Of a stretch of 64,000 nt of DNA, positions 46,579 to 64,000 are shown piece after piece (position 1 is the stretch's first letter; each line of letters opens with the position of its first letter). The notes below the pieces were generated by a model. It searched no databases. It was not told where the DNA came from and worked only from the letters and a program-made list of their open reading frames with translations. The translations under genes were made by a program, and so were the position numbers. The DNA comes from Panagrolaimus kolymaensis. Taxonomy: Eukaryota; Nematoda; Chromadorea; Rhabditida; Panagrolaimidae. The DNA lies in assembly GCA_028622995.1 (NCBI GenBank), contig JAJQJQ010000069.1, positions 372,001-436,000 on the forward strand, read 5' to 3'.

Positions 46579-47300
46579 TTTAGTTTCTTTATTTTAACTT
46601 TTTATGTATTTTTCTTTTGTTTTGTGATTTTATAATAAAAGTTTTTGTTTAATTAAAGATTCGAAAAACGATAAAGTAAAACCGAGAAAAAAACGTTTTA
46701 TAAAGCAAGTAAAAAGTTTTCCCATTAAACTCAAACATGATCGAAAATTACTAACAAAAAAAATTGGTTCAGCTCTAATAATAAAGTTCAAAAAGATCAA
46801 AACTATCCCTTCCATAAAGATAAAATAATAATAAAAAAGTACATCAACAATCTTTGCTCTTTCTCTTTTTCGTCTTCAACCACACTTTTTTATTTGTTCC
46901 TCCATCATTGATAATAACTTTTTATCAATAAAGAAGTCTGTCTTCATTGTCGTCGTCGTTAAATTAAATTTGAAGTTTGATAAAAATGATTAAAAGCCAC
47001 GAGAGCATTATTTAGGCTTTACCTATTTAACACATTAGAAAAAAGGAGGTGTTTTTGTTGGTAAAATTATTAGATTTTTCGAATGCTTCATTCTTACTTT
47101 TCTTTTTCGCTGCACTTTCTTTCTCGTCGCGCATTTTTTGTGTGCCATCAGTCATTTTTTTATTCCTTTTTTGCGTGACTCTCTCGATCGAATAACATTA
47201 TTTTTGCATAATTTTTTTAGTAAGTAATATTCTTCAACCTTCTTTTTTTCAGTGGAACATACATAATACATAAGTGTTTGCTGCTGATTGCTTTCTAATC
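46579..47300. other. Intergenic, BTB gene to aminopeptidase
   Basis: It contains AATAAA at 46634-46639 for the BTB gene and a TTTTTTTCAG acceptor ending at 47252, 49 bases before the aminopeptidase ATG, which may be a trans-splice or 5'-intron acceptor. No gene seen. Confidence 0.45.
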
Positions 47301-48915
47301 ATGTCATTTGCTGCAACATCGGAAGTTTCAGCCGCGGCTCAAAAGTTTATTACTTTCATCAATCGAGCTGTTACACCATTTCATGCAATTTCGGAATTAT
47401 CTAATCGTCTTCAAAAGGATGGATTTAATGAATTAAGAGAATCAGATGATTGGAAAATTCAACCCAATGGAAAATATTTTGTTACTAAGTGAGTTTTTTC
47501 TTTTCATTGTTGATAGAGGAACTTTCATATATTCTTTTTTTGCTTTTTTTTAGAAACAATTCAACCATTTTTGCATTTGCTATTGGAGGAAATTTTCAAC
47601 CTGGTAGTGGCTTTTCTATGGTCGTTGGACATACTGATTCTCCTGCACTTCGAATTAAACCTGTTTCAACTCTAGCTAGTGCAAAATTTCTTCAAATTGG
47701 TGTCTCAACTTATGGAGGAGGTTTATGGAGAACTTGGTTTGATCGTGATCTTGCTTGTGCTGGTCAATTAATTTATAAACGTGATGGACATCTTCATCGT
47801 AAACTCATCGATTCAAAAGAACCTATTTTATTCATTCCAAATTTGGCTATTCACTTAGAAGCTGATCGAGAAAATAAACCTGCTATCAATAAAGAAACAG
47901 AAATTCGTCCAATTCTTTGCTCTGAAGCTTTTGCTAAATTAGTTAGTTTTTATGACTTTCTCTTACCCAATCTAATCATTTTATTTTTAGCAATCACCTG
48001 AAGCTATTACACCCTCAGATGGACCTAATGTTATCATTGATCATCATCCCATCTTTCTTCGTTACTTAAGTCGTCTTGCTGGATGTGAAGCTGAAGAAAT
48101 CGTTGATTTGGATTTATATCTTTATGATTCTCAACCTGCTGCAATTACGGGTCTTTACAAAGAATTTATTTCTTCTCAACGACTTGACAATCTTGTTGGT
48201 GCATACACTTCCATCGAAGGACTCATTGAAAGTTTAACGGATAATTCTCTTGTTCAAGATTCAAACGTTCGTATTGCTGCTGCTTATGATAATGAAGAAG
48301 TTGGTTCAGCTTCTGCTCAAGGTGCAGATTCAAATTTCAATGAATGGTGTCTTCGACGAATTTACAATGAACTTAATGAATCAAACTCTTCATCATTCGA
48401 ACGTGGAATAGCTTCTTCCATGATTATTTCAGCTGATCAAGCTCATGCTCATCATCCTAATTATCAAGCAAAACATGAAGAAAATCATCGTCCAGCATTT
48501 CATGGTGGAGTGGTTGTTAAAATTAATGTCAATCAACGGTATGCTACAACATCAACAACATGTTCGATTTTGAAAGAAATTGCTCATTCTGCTGGTGTAC
48601 CTCTTCAACAATTTGTTATTCGAAATGATTCACCATGTGGTTCTACTGTTGGCCCTATGTTAGCAACAAAACTTGGTTGTCGTACTGTCGATGTTGGATG
48701 TCCTCAACTTGCAATGCATTCAATTCGGTAAGATTTTCACTAACATGGAGCTGAAAATAGTTTCCTTTTTTTGTTGCATTGGTTTTTCATTTCTTTTCAT
48801 TTTTAGTGAATTCGCTGATACAAGCTCCATCCTTTATGCTACTCAACTTTATACTGAATTTTATCGTCGTCTTCCAACTGTCGTCAAGGATTTCAATCAT
48901 GCCATTAACCATTAG
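47301..48915 (+). CDS. DNPEP: Aspartyl aminopeptidase (M18)
   Basis: Four exons (47301-47488, 47554-47941, 47991-48727, 48807-48915) join in phase to 473 residues; human DNPEP has 475. M18 signatures are present: VVGHTDSPALRIKP with the zinc ligand His (about His89), AAYDNEEVGSASAQGAD with the catalytic/ligand Glu pair (about 294-295), ISADQAHAHHPNY and the C-terminal SPCGSTVGPMLA followed by the MHSIRE zinc region. These enzymes are dodecameric cytosolic zinc peptidases that remove N-terminal Asp or Glu from peptides. All key residues are visible, so it should be active. It ends 110 bases from the convergent Elg1-like gene. Confidence 0.94.
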
Positions 48916-49024
48916 ATTATTTAATATTTTGTACTGTATTTAATTTTTTTTAAATTTATTTATAACATAAACATGTAATAATAATACAAAATAAAACATT
49001 ACAAACAAAACATAGAAATAATTA

Positions 49025-51141
49025 TTATGGGTTACAAGATGGATACAAAAGATATTCATTAATAGTTTTTCTTAAATTTCCATATCTGTCCAAAGCTTTT
49101 CCCATTTCAGTATCAACTTGATCGAAAGGATGAAGAACTCGTTTGCGTGAAGATCCATTTTGTATTCGATCATGCCAGGCTCGATGTTTATCACAAAGTG
49201 CTGGTAGTTCATACATTGCACTAATTCTTGGGCGAGATGGTAAATAACATCGTCGATGAGCATCATAAATTGCAGTTAAAACAGGTGCAGATAATCCTCG
49301 ACAAGATAATAAGCATGCTGATAACTTTTGATTTTCATCATCAAGTTTCTGGAACGTTGGTGGCCGACGAGAAAGCATCAATTCTTTAAGATCTAAAAAA
49401 AGTAATCCATGAGAAGAGAAAAAATGTCAAATATGTTTACATGCAATAACATCTTCGTTTTCAGTATTTACTGATGGTATATCCCAACTTATGCATGGAT
49501 CTTTGTCAGGAACAAAATTTATATCAGACTTGATTTTTGACGTCCAGCGAACTTTAGAGGTATTTCTTTCGAAAGTTTCACATTGAGTCAAAATGGCGTC
49601 AAGTTCTGCCAAAGTTTGAGAGGAAAGCATTGGTTCATTTGATTCCAATTCATCTTTACATGATAAGAGAGCACCATAAAATTGAAGATTATTTAGAGCT
49701 TTCCGAACATCTTGTTTACATTCTTTGATCATAAGATGAAAAGGTTTTTCATCAAACGTAATACCAGCAAAGCCATTAATCCAATCCTAAAAATGAACCA
49801 ATGACCCATCTTTTAGGTATATTACATAATGATGATACACTAACAACAAGAAGAAATGACAATTTACCTTTAGATATCTTTCAATTGTTTTAGTTTCACG
49901 CTTCCAAAAATTACAGCTTTCAAAATCTGAATTTTCCATATTTCCAAGAACAACATCAGAATTGGTACATGTAAGAACTATAGGAATTCTTGTTTCAACA
50001 GAAAATGTTGAAACTGTTGTCCAAAAGTTCTTATCACTTCGGTAAACGATATCAGCCTAAAATGTGAAAAAATGTTGAAAAGCTGCTTGGAATGGTTAAC
50101 ATTAAACTCACATCATCAATAAGAACCAGGTTTTGTCTACAAACAGGATTGTTGCTTGATGTTCTTTTAGGACCAAACAGTGATCGAATATCACCACGAC
50201 CATGAACGTTATGATTTTCCATAGCACCATTTAGTAGTCGTTGCATTATTGAGCCACTTCTATCATCACTTGCAGAAACTTCAATTACATTAAAACCATT
50301 TTTCTTTGCAAAATAATGAACAAATGAAGTTTTACCACAACCAGTTGGACCAGAAAGAACGAAAGTTGTTGGAATATCAACATGATCGTTATCATCACAA
50401 TACTCTTCATCATCAGAATCTTGTCTTCGAGATTTCTTTTTTGGTGGTTCTTTATCAAGTACTATGAGTGGAATAGCTGGCAATTTGTTCTTCCATCGTT
50501 TGATCCAATTAGCAAAACCATCCATCGAAGGTCCAGGAATTATTTCCGAATCATTTGTAGGAAGAAAGGCATCAGTCCAAAGAGTATATTTTGCAGATTC
50601 ACCAAGTTTTTTAGCTTTTGATAAACCCATTTTGATACAGCTTTTATCCACAAATCTATGAGCAAGTTCAATTCGGCTAAAAAATATCCATACAAATTTA
50701 CCATCATGAGAGACAAAAGCATACCTTGTTAAAGAATGATCAGTTAAAATAATGAAGCTATTGGGTTCGTTCTAAAATGAATAAACGATTAAAGAGTATT
50801 ACACAACAAGGCTAAAAACATACGTTGTTACTACAATCTCCAGGTATTCGAACTTCTCCAGGAACTTTGTCAGGCAATGGCGATATTTCTTTCTTTCTTA
50901 TTATCTTATTAAATTGAACGGTCTTCTTATGCCGTTTAACCAAACGTTCTTCGGTTTCAGCTGCTGCTTCAGGTGGATCAACAACAGCAACAACAAGCGG
51001 CTTTTCAGTAGTTTCACTAGGAACTTTTTGAAGTCGAGCTTTCTAAAAATTATTAAAGGATTAAACAATGATAAAAAACAAAGAAAAAACGAAAGCAAAG
51101 AATAATAATAAAAAAAGGCTAACCGATCGAGTTGTAACCAT
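49025..51141 (-). CDS. Elg1/ATAD5-like AAA+ clamp-unloader subunit
   Basis: Seven exons (51124-51141, 50824-51042, 50725-50771, 50112-50676, 49868-50056, 49441-49786, 49025-49392) join in phase to 583 residues. A basic N-terminal part (KRHKKTVQFNKII) precedes the AAA+ ATPase: Walker A SGPTGCGKTSFVHYFAKKNG (about 203-222), EVSASDDRSG, and a Walker B-type LVLIDDADIVY with Asp-Asp instead of Asp-Glu. The order GPTGxGKT / ASDxRSG / LIDDAD fits the Elg1 (ATAD5) group better than RFC1, because no BRCT domain is present. Elg1/ATAD5 forms an RFC-like complex that unloads PCNA from chromatin. It is far shorter than human ATAD5 (1844 residues) and lacks most of its N-terminal extension. Rad17 remains a less likely alternative. 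Confidence 0.78.
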
Positions 51142-51518
51142 ATTGGGTTAGTAGATTGTTAGTGGGGCGATTAGATTAGAGTGAGTTAGAAAAAAGTGAA
51201 TATTTACATGAATGAAGAAGGGAAATAATGTTACAAAAAAAAAGGGATGTGTGAGAGAGGAATGAAAGAATGAGAGAGAGAAGAAGCATCAAAAAATTTG
51301 ATGTGAAACATGGAAGCGCGCGAACAATGATTTTTTCGTGCAGCAAAAAGTTTGAATTTTCCATTTGGCATTTTGACATCTTTTGCAAAAAAATGAACAT
51401 CATACATAAAAAATTTTTTTATTGAACTTTAACAACAACTAAAAAAACATCAAATACAATCAAATAAATAAACATCCTATTACATTAGAGATCACCACCA
51501 TACATACATAGTTCTTCT
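51142..51518. other. Spacer between the Elg1-like gene and the small membrane protein gene
   Basis: About 380 AT-rich bases between two minus-strand genes. It has purine-rich GAGAGA-type stretches near 51255-51285 and no recognisable gene. Confidence 0.4.
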
Positions 51519-51987
51519 TCAATCGGTATCAATTTTATTCTGTGAAGATCCACTCAAAATTTCAGCATTTTTCAGTTTAATTCCTATTTCTATTTGACGC
51601 TTTCGTTCTTCAAATTCTGTCCAATCAAATTTATATGGATATGGCATTAATTTAACAGGAAAATTCTTTTCACGTAATTGTCGCATCTTCACCCATCGTT
51701 CAAAATCTTCAGTACCTGATTTATAGCAAAGATACGCAGATATTGGAAATGTACAAATTGCAGATAAACTGAAAAAAAGGGAAATGAGATATGAAATAAA
51801 AGATAAAGAACAAAACTTACTAAGCAAGATTTCCTTTACCCGTAATACCATAAACAAACATGCTTGAAATAGAAAAATTAGTAAACATTGAAATAAGTGA
51901 TGTTGGAATTGTTGGATCACCATTAAATAACCAAGATGATTTTATTTGAGGATTTTCATTATCTCCTTCTATTGTTGTTGTTGACAT
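51519..51987 (-). CDS. Small two-helix membrane protein, unknown
   Basis: Two exons (51821-51987, 51519-51768) join in phase to 138 residues. The N-terminus is polar (MSTTTIEGDNENPQIKSSW), followed by two hydrophobic segments (around IPTSLISMFTNFSISSMFVY, and NLAYLSAICTFPISAYLCY), then a charged, helical tail (EDFERWVKMRQLREKNFPVK; FEERKRQIEIGIKLKNAE). The layout resembles small mitochondrial inner-membrane assembly proteins such as COX20, but no diagnostic motif matches, so I do not name it. It shares a 550-base divergent promoter region with the acyl-CoA dehydrogenase gene. Confidence 0.7.
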
Positions 51988-52540
51988 TTTTTCTAAGCTA
52001 AAAAAATAATAAAAGAATTGAGTTTTATGTTAGAAGAAGCAAATGGAAACGCAAAAGAAAAATCGGAGCAAGAAGAAGAACACGCAGCAACATCGAAAAC
52101 TTTTGTTGAATGATGAAGCTTTTCACTAGCTTTTTTTCTCTTTAAGACTTTTGGTTTACGTTCATCGAGGATAGGTTAAAAATTTTTGCAACAATTTAGG
52201 CTGGCTTCAATTTTTTAATGCATAAAAATAGGATCCATTCAAAACAAACAAAAAATTTAGATGATTACATTTCCTTCGCATCCTAAAACTATGTATGTAC
52301 ATACATACATAAGTTTTTGCCCTTGATGGATGTAAAAGAGAAGCATAAAATTAATTAACGTTTATCGTACCCAATCAACTGCTGTGCCACTTATTATGCT
52401 AATTTTTAGTTTTTTTCGACTTTTTTGATTCATCATTTTGCAGATTTTCCTGATGAAATTTTTCTTCAATGTTCATTCATTTTTCCATCTTTTGATTGGC
52501 TGAAGTCGTTGATTCGTTGCTGCTCTCAAAAAAAAGAAAA
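51988..52540. promoter_or_regulatory. Divergent promoter region, membrane protein / acyl-CoA dehydrogenase
   Basis: Intergenic 553 bases between divergent starts. A CATTTTGCAG acceptor ends at 52443, 98 bases before the dehydrogenase ATG, and is a candidate trans-splice or 5'-UTR intron site. A short ATGTATGTACATACATACAT run lies near 52290. No gene. Confidence 0.45.
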
Positions 52541-53966
52541 ATGTTTTCTTCAAAAGTATTCATCCAAGCAACTTCAACTATTGGACGAAGATCTTCATCA
52601 TCTCTTAGTGGTTTAAACTTTGGTATGTTTTATGGTTTATTTTCTTCGTTCTTATTACTATATACTCATTCGCTATTATCATCTTATGATTTTTATGTTA
52701 ACTTTTTAGACCTCAGTCATGAACTTACTGAACTTCAAAAAACAGCTCGAGATTTTGTCAAAAAAGAATTGATTCCAAATGCTGCACATTATGATAAAAC
52801 AATGGAATATCCATGGGAAATTGTCAAAAAAGCTCATGCTGCTGGTCTCCTTAATTCTGCAATTCCTGAATCATGTGGCGGTCTTGGTTTAGATATCGTT
52901 GCTGAAGTCGTTATTGGTGAAGCATTTGGATATGGTTGCACTGGAATGGGAACAGCTATGATGGCAAATGGTCTTGGTTCGGCTCCTCTTATCATTGCTG
53001 GTTCAGAAGAAGTCAAAAAGAAGTTTCTTACACGTTTAATTGATGAACCTCTTATGTGTGCTTATGCCGTTACTGAACCTGGTGCTGGATCAGATGTAGC
53101 TGGAATCAAAACAAGAGCAGAAAAGAAAGGCGATGAATACATCTTAAATGGTTCAAAAATGTGGATTACTAATGCTGGTGTTGCAAATTGGTTTTTCGTA
53201 TTAGCAAGAAGTGATCCTAAAGCTCCAGTTGGTAAAGCATTTACTGCTTTCGCTGTTGATGCTGATACACCTGGAATTATCATAGGCAAAAAGGTATATA
53301 ACTAATGCATATTATCTAACTTCTTATCGTTAACTTGATGGTGTACTTTTTTTTATAACACATTTAGTAATCTTCTCTTTTTTTTAGGAAATCAACCTTG
53401 GTCAACGATGCTCAGATACTCGTGGAATCACTTTTGAAGATGTTCGAATTCCAGCCTCACAAGTTGTTGGAGCTCCAGGAGAAGGATTCAAAGTTGCAAT
53501 GAAAACATTTGATAAAACTCGTCCACCCGTCGCTGCCGCCGCTGTTGGTCTTGCTGCTCGATGCCTTGATGAAGCTTCCAAATATGCTCTTGAACGAAAA
53601 ACTTTTGGCATGCCCATCGCCTTCCATCAAGCTATTGGATTCATTCTTGCTGATATGGTTTCCAACATGGAATTATCTCGTTTGATGACATACAAATCTG
53701 CACAAGAAGTTGAACTTGGTCGTGGAGGAGCATATTATGCTTCAATTGCTAAACGATTTGCTGCTGATACCGCTGTTGAAGCTGCATCCAATGCTATTCA
53801 AATTTTTGGTGGAGCTGGATTCAACTCTGAATATCCTGTTGAAAAACTTTATCGTGATTCAAAAATCTACCAAATTTATGAAGGCACATCTCAAATCCAA
53901 CGTATCATCATTTCTCGTCAACTTCTTCAGAAAGTCAAAGATAATGGAACATACTTTTTCGCTTAG
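52541..53966 (+). CDS. ACADM: Medium-chain acyl-CoA dehydrogenase, mitochondrial
   Basis: Three exons (52541-52622, 52710-53293, 53388-53966) join in phase to 414 residues; human MCAD has 421. The short N-terminus ([20 protein letters not shown]) is a plausible mitochondrial presequence. Family signatures are complete: [35 protein letters not shown], and the C-terminal [14 protein letters not shown] with the catalytic Glu (about Glu387) placed as in MCAD. The enzyme performs the first FAD-dependent dehydrogenation of mitochondrial fatty-acid beta-oxidation and passes electrons to ETF. Assignment to the medium-chain class rests on the position of the catalytic base and overall similarity; a short-chain enzyme is less likely. 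AATAAA follows at 54073-54078. Confidence 0.92.
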
Positions 53967-54577
53967 ATGATGGAACTCCTAATCGATGTATGAATGGCAT
54001 TACATGATTTAACTAATTTCTAGGATATTTTGTAGTAATATTTGTAAATTTATGAGTTTATTTGTATCATTGAATAAAATGTTTTAAAATGTCAACAAGC
54101 TTTCTTATTTTTTGTTACTTTTACATACTCATTTTTTACAGTACTTTTATTTATTTTTTGTTAGTGATGTAAAAAAAACACTCACCACCATTCGCAAAAC
54201 ATTGTGTAAAACCCTAAAATGTAAATTCCATTACCTTTAAATTAGTTTATTAATATTTGAAAGAGCAAAAAAATAAATAAGTAAATTCTTGCGCTTTGAA
54301 AGCAATCAAATAAAAGGATAACCTTTTCTTATTTGATTAAAGTGTTTATGAAGTGAAGCTTAATTGAATGAAGCAGCACTAAAGTATTTGATGCTTTTAA
54401 TTTTGTAAATGTCAATGTCATGTTGTTGAAATATTTAAACGCCCACTAAATTCTTATATGTATTTACTTTGTGGCGGTTGTGTATGTGAAATTGTGTTAC
54501 ACATAGCAGAAGCAAGAGCTTCCTGAATCAACCATAAAACTAATAAAAATAACTAAAATATTAAGGTTTTTTTTTAA
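53967..54577. other. Intergenic, dehydrogenase to Srsx-like receptor
   Basis: Contains the dehydrogenase poly(A) signal (54073-54078) and then AT-rich sequence without recognisable coding or repeats. Confidence 0.45.
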
Positions 54578-56074
54578 ATGGCTTCAGCAACAACAACAAC
54601 GATAGCAGGTTTATTAAATGCTAATGGTGAAGAAGAAGAACAACAACCATGGATTGATGGAAGTGGAAATCCAGTAAGATTTTTTCTTCAAACTTTTATG
54701 ATTTTCGGTTTACTTAAACGTACGTCGTCGTTCTTTAGTTATACGAAAAATACAAGAATTATGGAATTATCTGGGTCGTGATTCCACCATTAACTATTGC
54801 AACGTTAGCTAATATCATTGGAGTTTGGAGTAATCTCAGTGTGGTTTATGCTACATGGAAAACAAAGTAAGTACATTAGCTGCAAATTTGGAGGAACTTT
54901 TTTGTTTCAATGTTTTTGTTTGTCGACTGATTTTTCTTTCTTTATTTCTTTGAGACTGACTCTCTTTCTGAGCTTTGATTATTTAGCAAGCTTGGAATTT
55001 GTTTAAAAAAATAAATTACCTAAATTATGGCTTCTTTTTTTTTTAGAAGCTTACACGGTATTTGCAATTACCTCCTTGCAGCTTCATCATTTTTTAATTC
55101 GTTTAATATTATGTCAAAATTTATGAATTGGTATCTTCTTACAACAGGAATAAATTTTATTCCACTTTGGTTATGCGTTTATTTTCAAACCATTCCATTG
55201 ATAGGATTAAATAGTTCTGTAATATTAATTTTTTTTATTGGTTTGGATCGAGTTTATAGTATTTTGTTGCCTGGAAAGTAAGATACATAAATCACTCGCA
55301 GCTTTTATCAAACGAACAAACAAAAAAAATCAATATGAACTTTAGGTATCAAAATATGAATGTTTCAATTTATGTTGGAATAATAATTATTATTTGCTTG
55401 GCTTACAATGGAATGTTATTTTATTTTATTTACGATTTTCGAATTAAAAATCCCAGAAGGTAATGAAAAAGCTTTAAAAAAAGGCAATAAATAACAAAGA
55501 AGATAGGATTTTTTTAGACCTGCTTTAGCTTGTTCCTCACCCGATGCAATGCCATCAACTCCAGGAGAAATATGGTTTTATTGTTGCGCGGCTTTAAATT
55601 TATCAACTATGACATGCTATGCATTTGTGGGATTTGCGATTAAATTCAAAACAGGTAATTATGTTTTTTTTTATTCCACAAATCCTTTTTCTGATACACC
55701 AAATCTTCCTCCACCTTCATTTGGTTTTTTTTACAGGAATTTCAAGTGCAACAAAAAAGGTTTATAAAACTTTGTTTATTATTACAATCGTAATTTTCTT
55801 TGGATGGACTGTAAATGCCATCGTTCGTTCAACTTTGACTGCATTAAAAGTGAAACCCGAATATTTTTTTATTATTGGAATGTATTCGGGTGCTTTTGTT
55901 AGTTTTGCAGGAGCATCAAATTATTTTGTTTTATATTTTACTAGCATCGAATATCGAACTGTATTTCGAAGTCATTTGAATGCCATCTTCAAAAATGGAT
56001 TCGGTTTAGAATGGTTTGCTGAGAAATCAATAAGTAATATTTCCATAACAAAAGTAACTTCAACAAAAGCCTAA
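54578..56074 (+). CDS. Srsx-like serpentine receptor
   Basis: Six exons (54578-54673, 54739-54866, 55047-55277, 55346-55459, 55518-55654, 55737-56074) join in phase to 347 residues with seven hydrophobic segments. An acidic, Gln-rich N-terminus precedes helix 1 (IGVWSNLSVVYATWKTKSLH, a GN-like helix-1 motif followed by the basic loop). Helix 3 ends FFIGLDRVYSILLPGK in place of the rhodopsin DRY region, and helix 6 has TLFIITIVIFFGW. This pattern fits the nematode Srsx/Srv-type chemoreceptors rather than the Sre pair at 16-24 kb. Ligand and tissue are unknown. Confidence 0.78.
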
Positions 56075-56346
56075 TACATAACAACAAAGATGCCGAGAAG
56101 AAAAACAAAACAAATCAATCAGAAATCATTTATGGCCATGAATAAAAAAAAAGAAAAACAAAACATTCATTTCATTATTACACACGATTAATGCCATAAT
56201 TATTTAATATCATCACATAAATAACAGAGTAAAACAAACAAAGAAGAAAAAAGGCACAAGTTTTGTTTTTTGAAATCCGTAAAAAACACATAATAATAAA
56301 CAGAGTATACTTGAGATAAAGGTTCAGCTGACATGGTAGGTTTCAA

Positions 56347-62536
<6,190 letters not shown>

Positions 62537-64000
62537 TTGCTGCCACTATAATATTATTGCCAGTCAATCAATGGAGTGGGGCAGCGACGATAAAAAAATA
62601 TGAAGGAAGAAGGGAAAGGAAACCAATCAATTTTTTTACAATAAAATAATAAATATTTTGGTTGGATTCGTCTCTGAAAATATTCAAACGTTTAAAACCT
62701 TTGAAAATAAAATGCCGAATGGAAAAAAGCAATATTATTTTAAGGATTCTTGATGTTCACGCGGTTTATTTTTTGGGAGGCTTCTTCTTATTCTTTTTTC
62801 ATATATGTCAAAAACACACATACATTCAACTCCCTCCCATTATAAAGCAATCATCAAATAATATAAAGTCACACAAACAACAGCTACCCTTGCTACTACT
62901 TGTGTCAACATCACATATGTTTTATTTTATTGAGAAAAAATGAAATATAAATTTTTTTTTGTTCACGTGGGATTAAAAAATGAAAGGAGGAGAAGAAAAA
63001 ATAAAATAAAAAGCGAATTGATGATGAATCAGCAGCAAGCAACCAACCAACCAACTAATTTTATATTACAAACAACACGACGAAGGTGGAAAGGAAAAAT
63101 AATAATAACGGTTTTCTATAAAAAGCGCAAACAACAAAAAAGCATGAAACACAAGAGAAATTTTTTTTGTTTGGAAAATTACTAAACCGCGCTCGAAAGG
63201 AAAAAGCGTTAAATGTCTGACAGCGAAAAAGGATAACACGGAAAAGGAGACGATGCGATGATGTGAAACGATGATGGATCAATGAAAATTTTTAGCTTTT
63301 TTTACATACATACTTTTTTTTTAAATCTTTTGATCCCCAAAAAATTGTTTATCAAAATTTTAGATGGCTTTATAACTTTATTGCGACAAAAAAAGTCCAA
63401 ATCTTTGGCTAATTAATCGATTGATCAGAGAAAAAGGTTGCTTGATCGTATTTTTTTGAAAGCTTTCTTTCCTTCCACTTTTTTTCATTCAAGAAAATAT
63501 TTATTGGGATTATCAAAAAGCTTTATTGATTGATCAACAAAAAGCTTGTATCTTAGAAAATTTATCGTTGGATCAAGGATAGTTTCCCATGTTTGATCAC
63601 CCCAAACTTTTTTCATTCCACTTTTTTGACTCAAAAAACTATTATCCGATACTCAAAAGCCTTTATCACACAACAAAAAAATCAATTGACTTTTAGTTTA
63701 TCATCACCCAAAAATACCTAAGTTTTAACCTATGTTGAACCATCCGATAACCTTTTTTTTTTACCAAAATTTAAAAAAATCATCTTCTAACAAAACAAAA
63801 AAATCAGCTAAATCACCAAAGTGCTTTTGTCTCGTCAAAAAAAAAGAAAGAAAGTTAAAAAAACGAAGCAAAGAAAAGTAACAAAAAAAATGAAACAACA
63901 ACAGTCGATAATATATCTATCGTCGTTGACAGCAACGGTCGATGGTTTGGTATTCACGGTAATCAAATAATGAATAACGAGACGAAAGAGAAACAGTTAG
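62537..64000. other. Upstream region of the PKN gene
   Basis: About 1.46 kb to the window edge with purine-rich stretches and scattered TTGATC motifs (63420-63600). Short open frames here are Lys-rich and low-complexity. No gene is supported. Confidence 0.4.

Noticed and set aside
51519..51987. Naming this gene COX20
   Set aside because: Size and two helices are similar, but no conserved COX20 residues could be aligned by eye.

Overview
The window is nuclear DNA of an AT-rich eukaryote, very probably a nematode. The evidence is small genes with short introns (GTAAGT donors, TTTTTAG or TTTTCAG acceptors) and nematode-type content: Sre-like and Srsx-like chemoreceptors, a receptor guanylate-cyclase homologue, MATH-BTB genes and a tandem F-box-like family. 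I could not place it to species. Gene models were built by hand from splice signals. Each multi-exon model reads without a stop and every junction keeps phase, except where breaks are reported.

Layout, left to right. 2-259 is the 3' end of a BTB gene. 481-3839 (minus) is a receptor guanylate-cyclase-like protein that stops just before the catalytic domain should begin. 4.19-9.0 kb holds a tandem family of secreted, probably GPI-anchored proteins built from a 10-cysteine module: a decayed fragment, a 2-module gene and a 4-module gene with a 96-nt identical leader. 9.2 and 11.1 kb carry scrambled relics of an acyl-CoA thioesterase gene either side of an intact MPDU1 gene. 11.2-16 kb is a gene-poor AT-rich tract. 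Two Sre-like receptors follow; the first has a 3.9-kb intron carrying a degenerate satellite.

24.7-32.4 kb has a small Ser/Lys-rich protein gene and a large secreted EGF/VWD/C8/TIL/EGF/fibrinogen protein. A 2.36-kb intron of the latter hosts an intact Ulp1-type cysteine protease ORF. Next come a MATH-BTB gene (minus), cullin-4 (minus), head-to-head with the complex I subunit NDUFA9 (plus), then two F-box-like paralogues and a decayed third copy (minus), and a membrane-anchored MATH-BTB gene with a one-base frameshift.

47.3-64 kb is mostly conserved housekeeping: aspartyl aminopeptidase, an Elg1/ATAD5-like clamp-unloader ATPase, a small two-helix membrane protein, medium-chain acyl-CoA dehydrogenase, an Srsx-like receptor and a PKN-family kinase spread over 6 kb.

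The lineage-specific blocks (Cys-module array, truncated cyclase homologue, F-box-like and MATH-BTB genes, nested protease) show recent duplication, truncation or decay, whereas the housekeeping genes are complete. The most promising new elements are the 10-Cys module family, the cyclase-less receptor, the two-module F-box-like genes and the nested protease.
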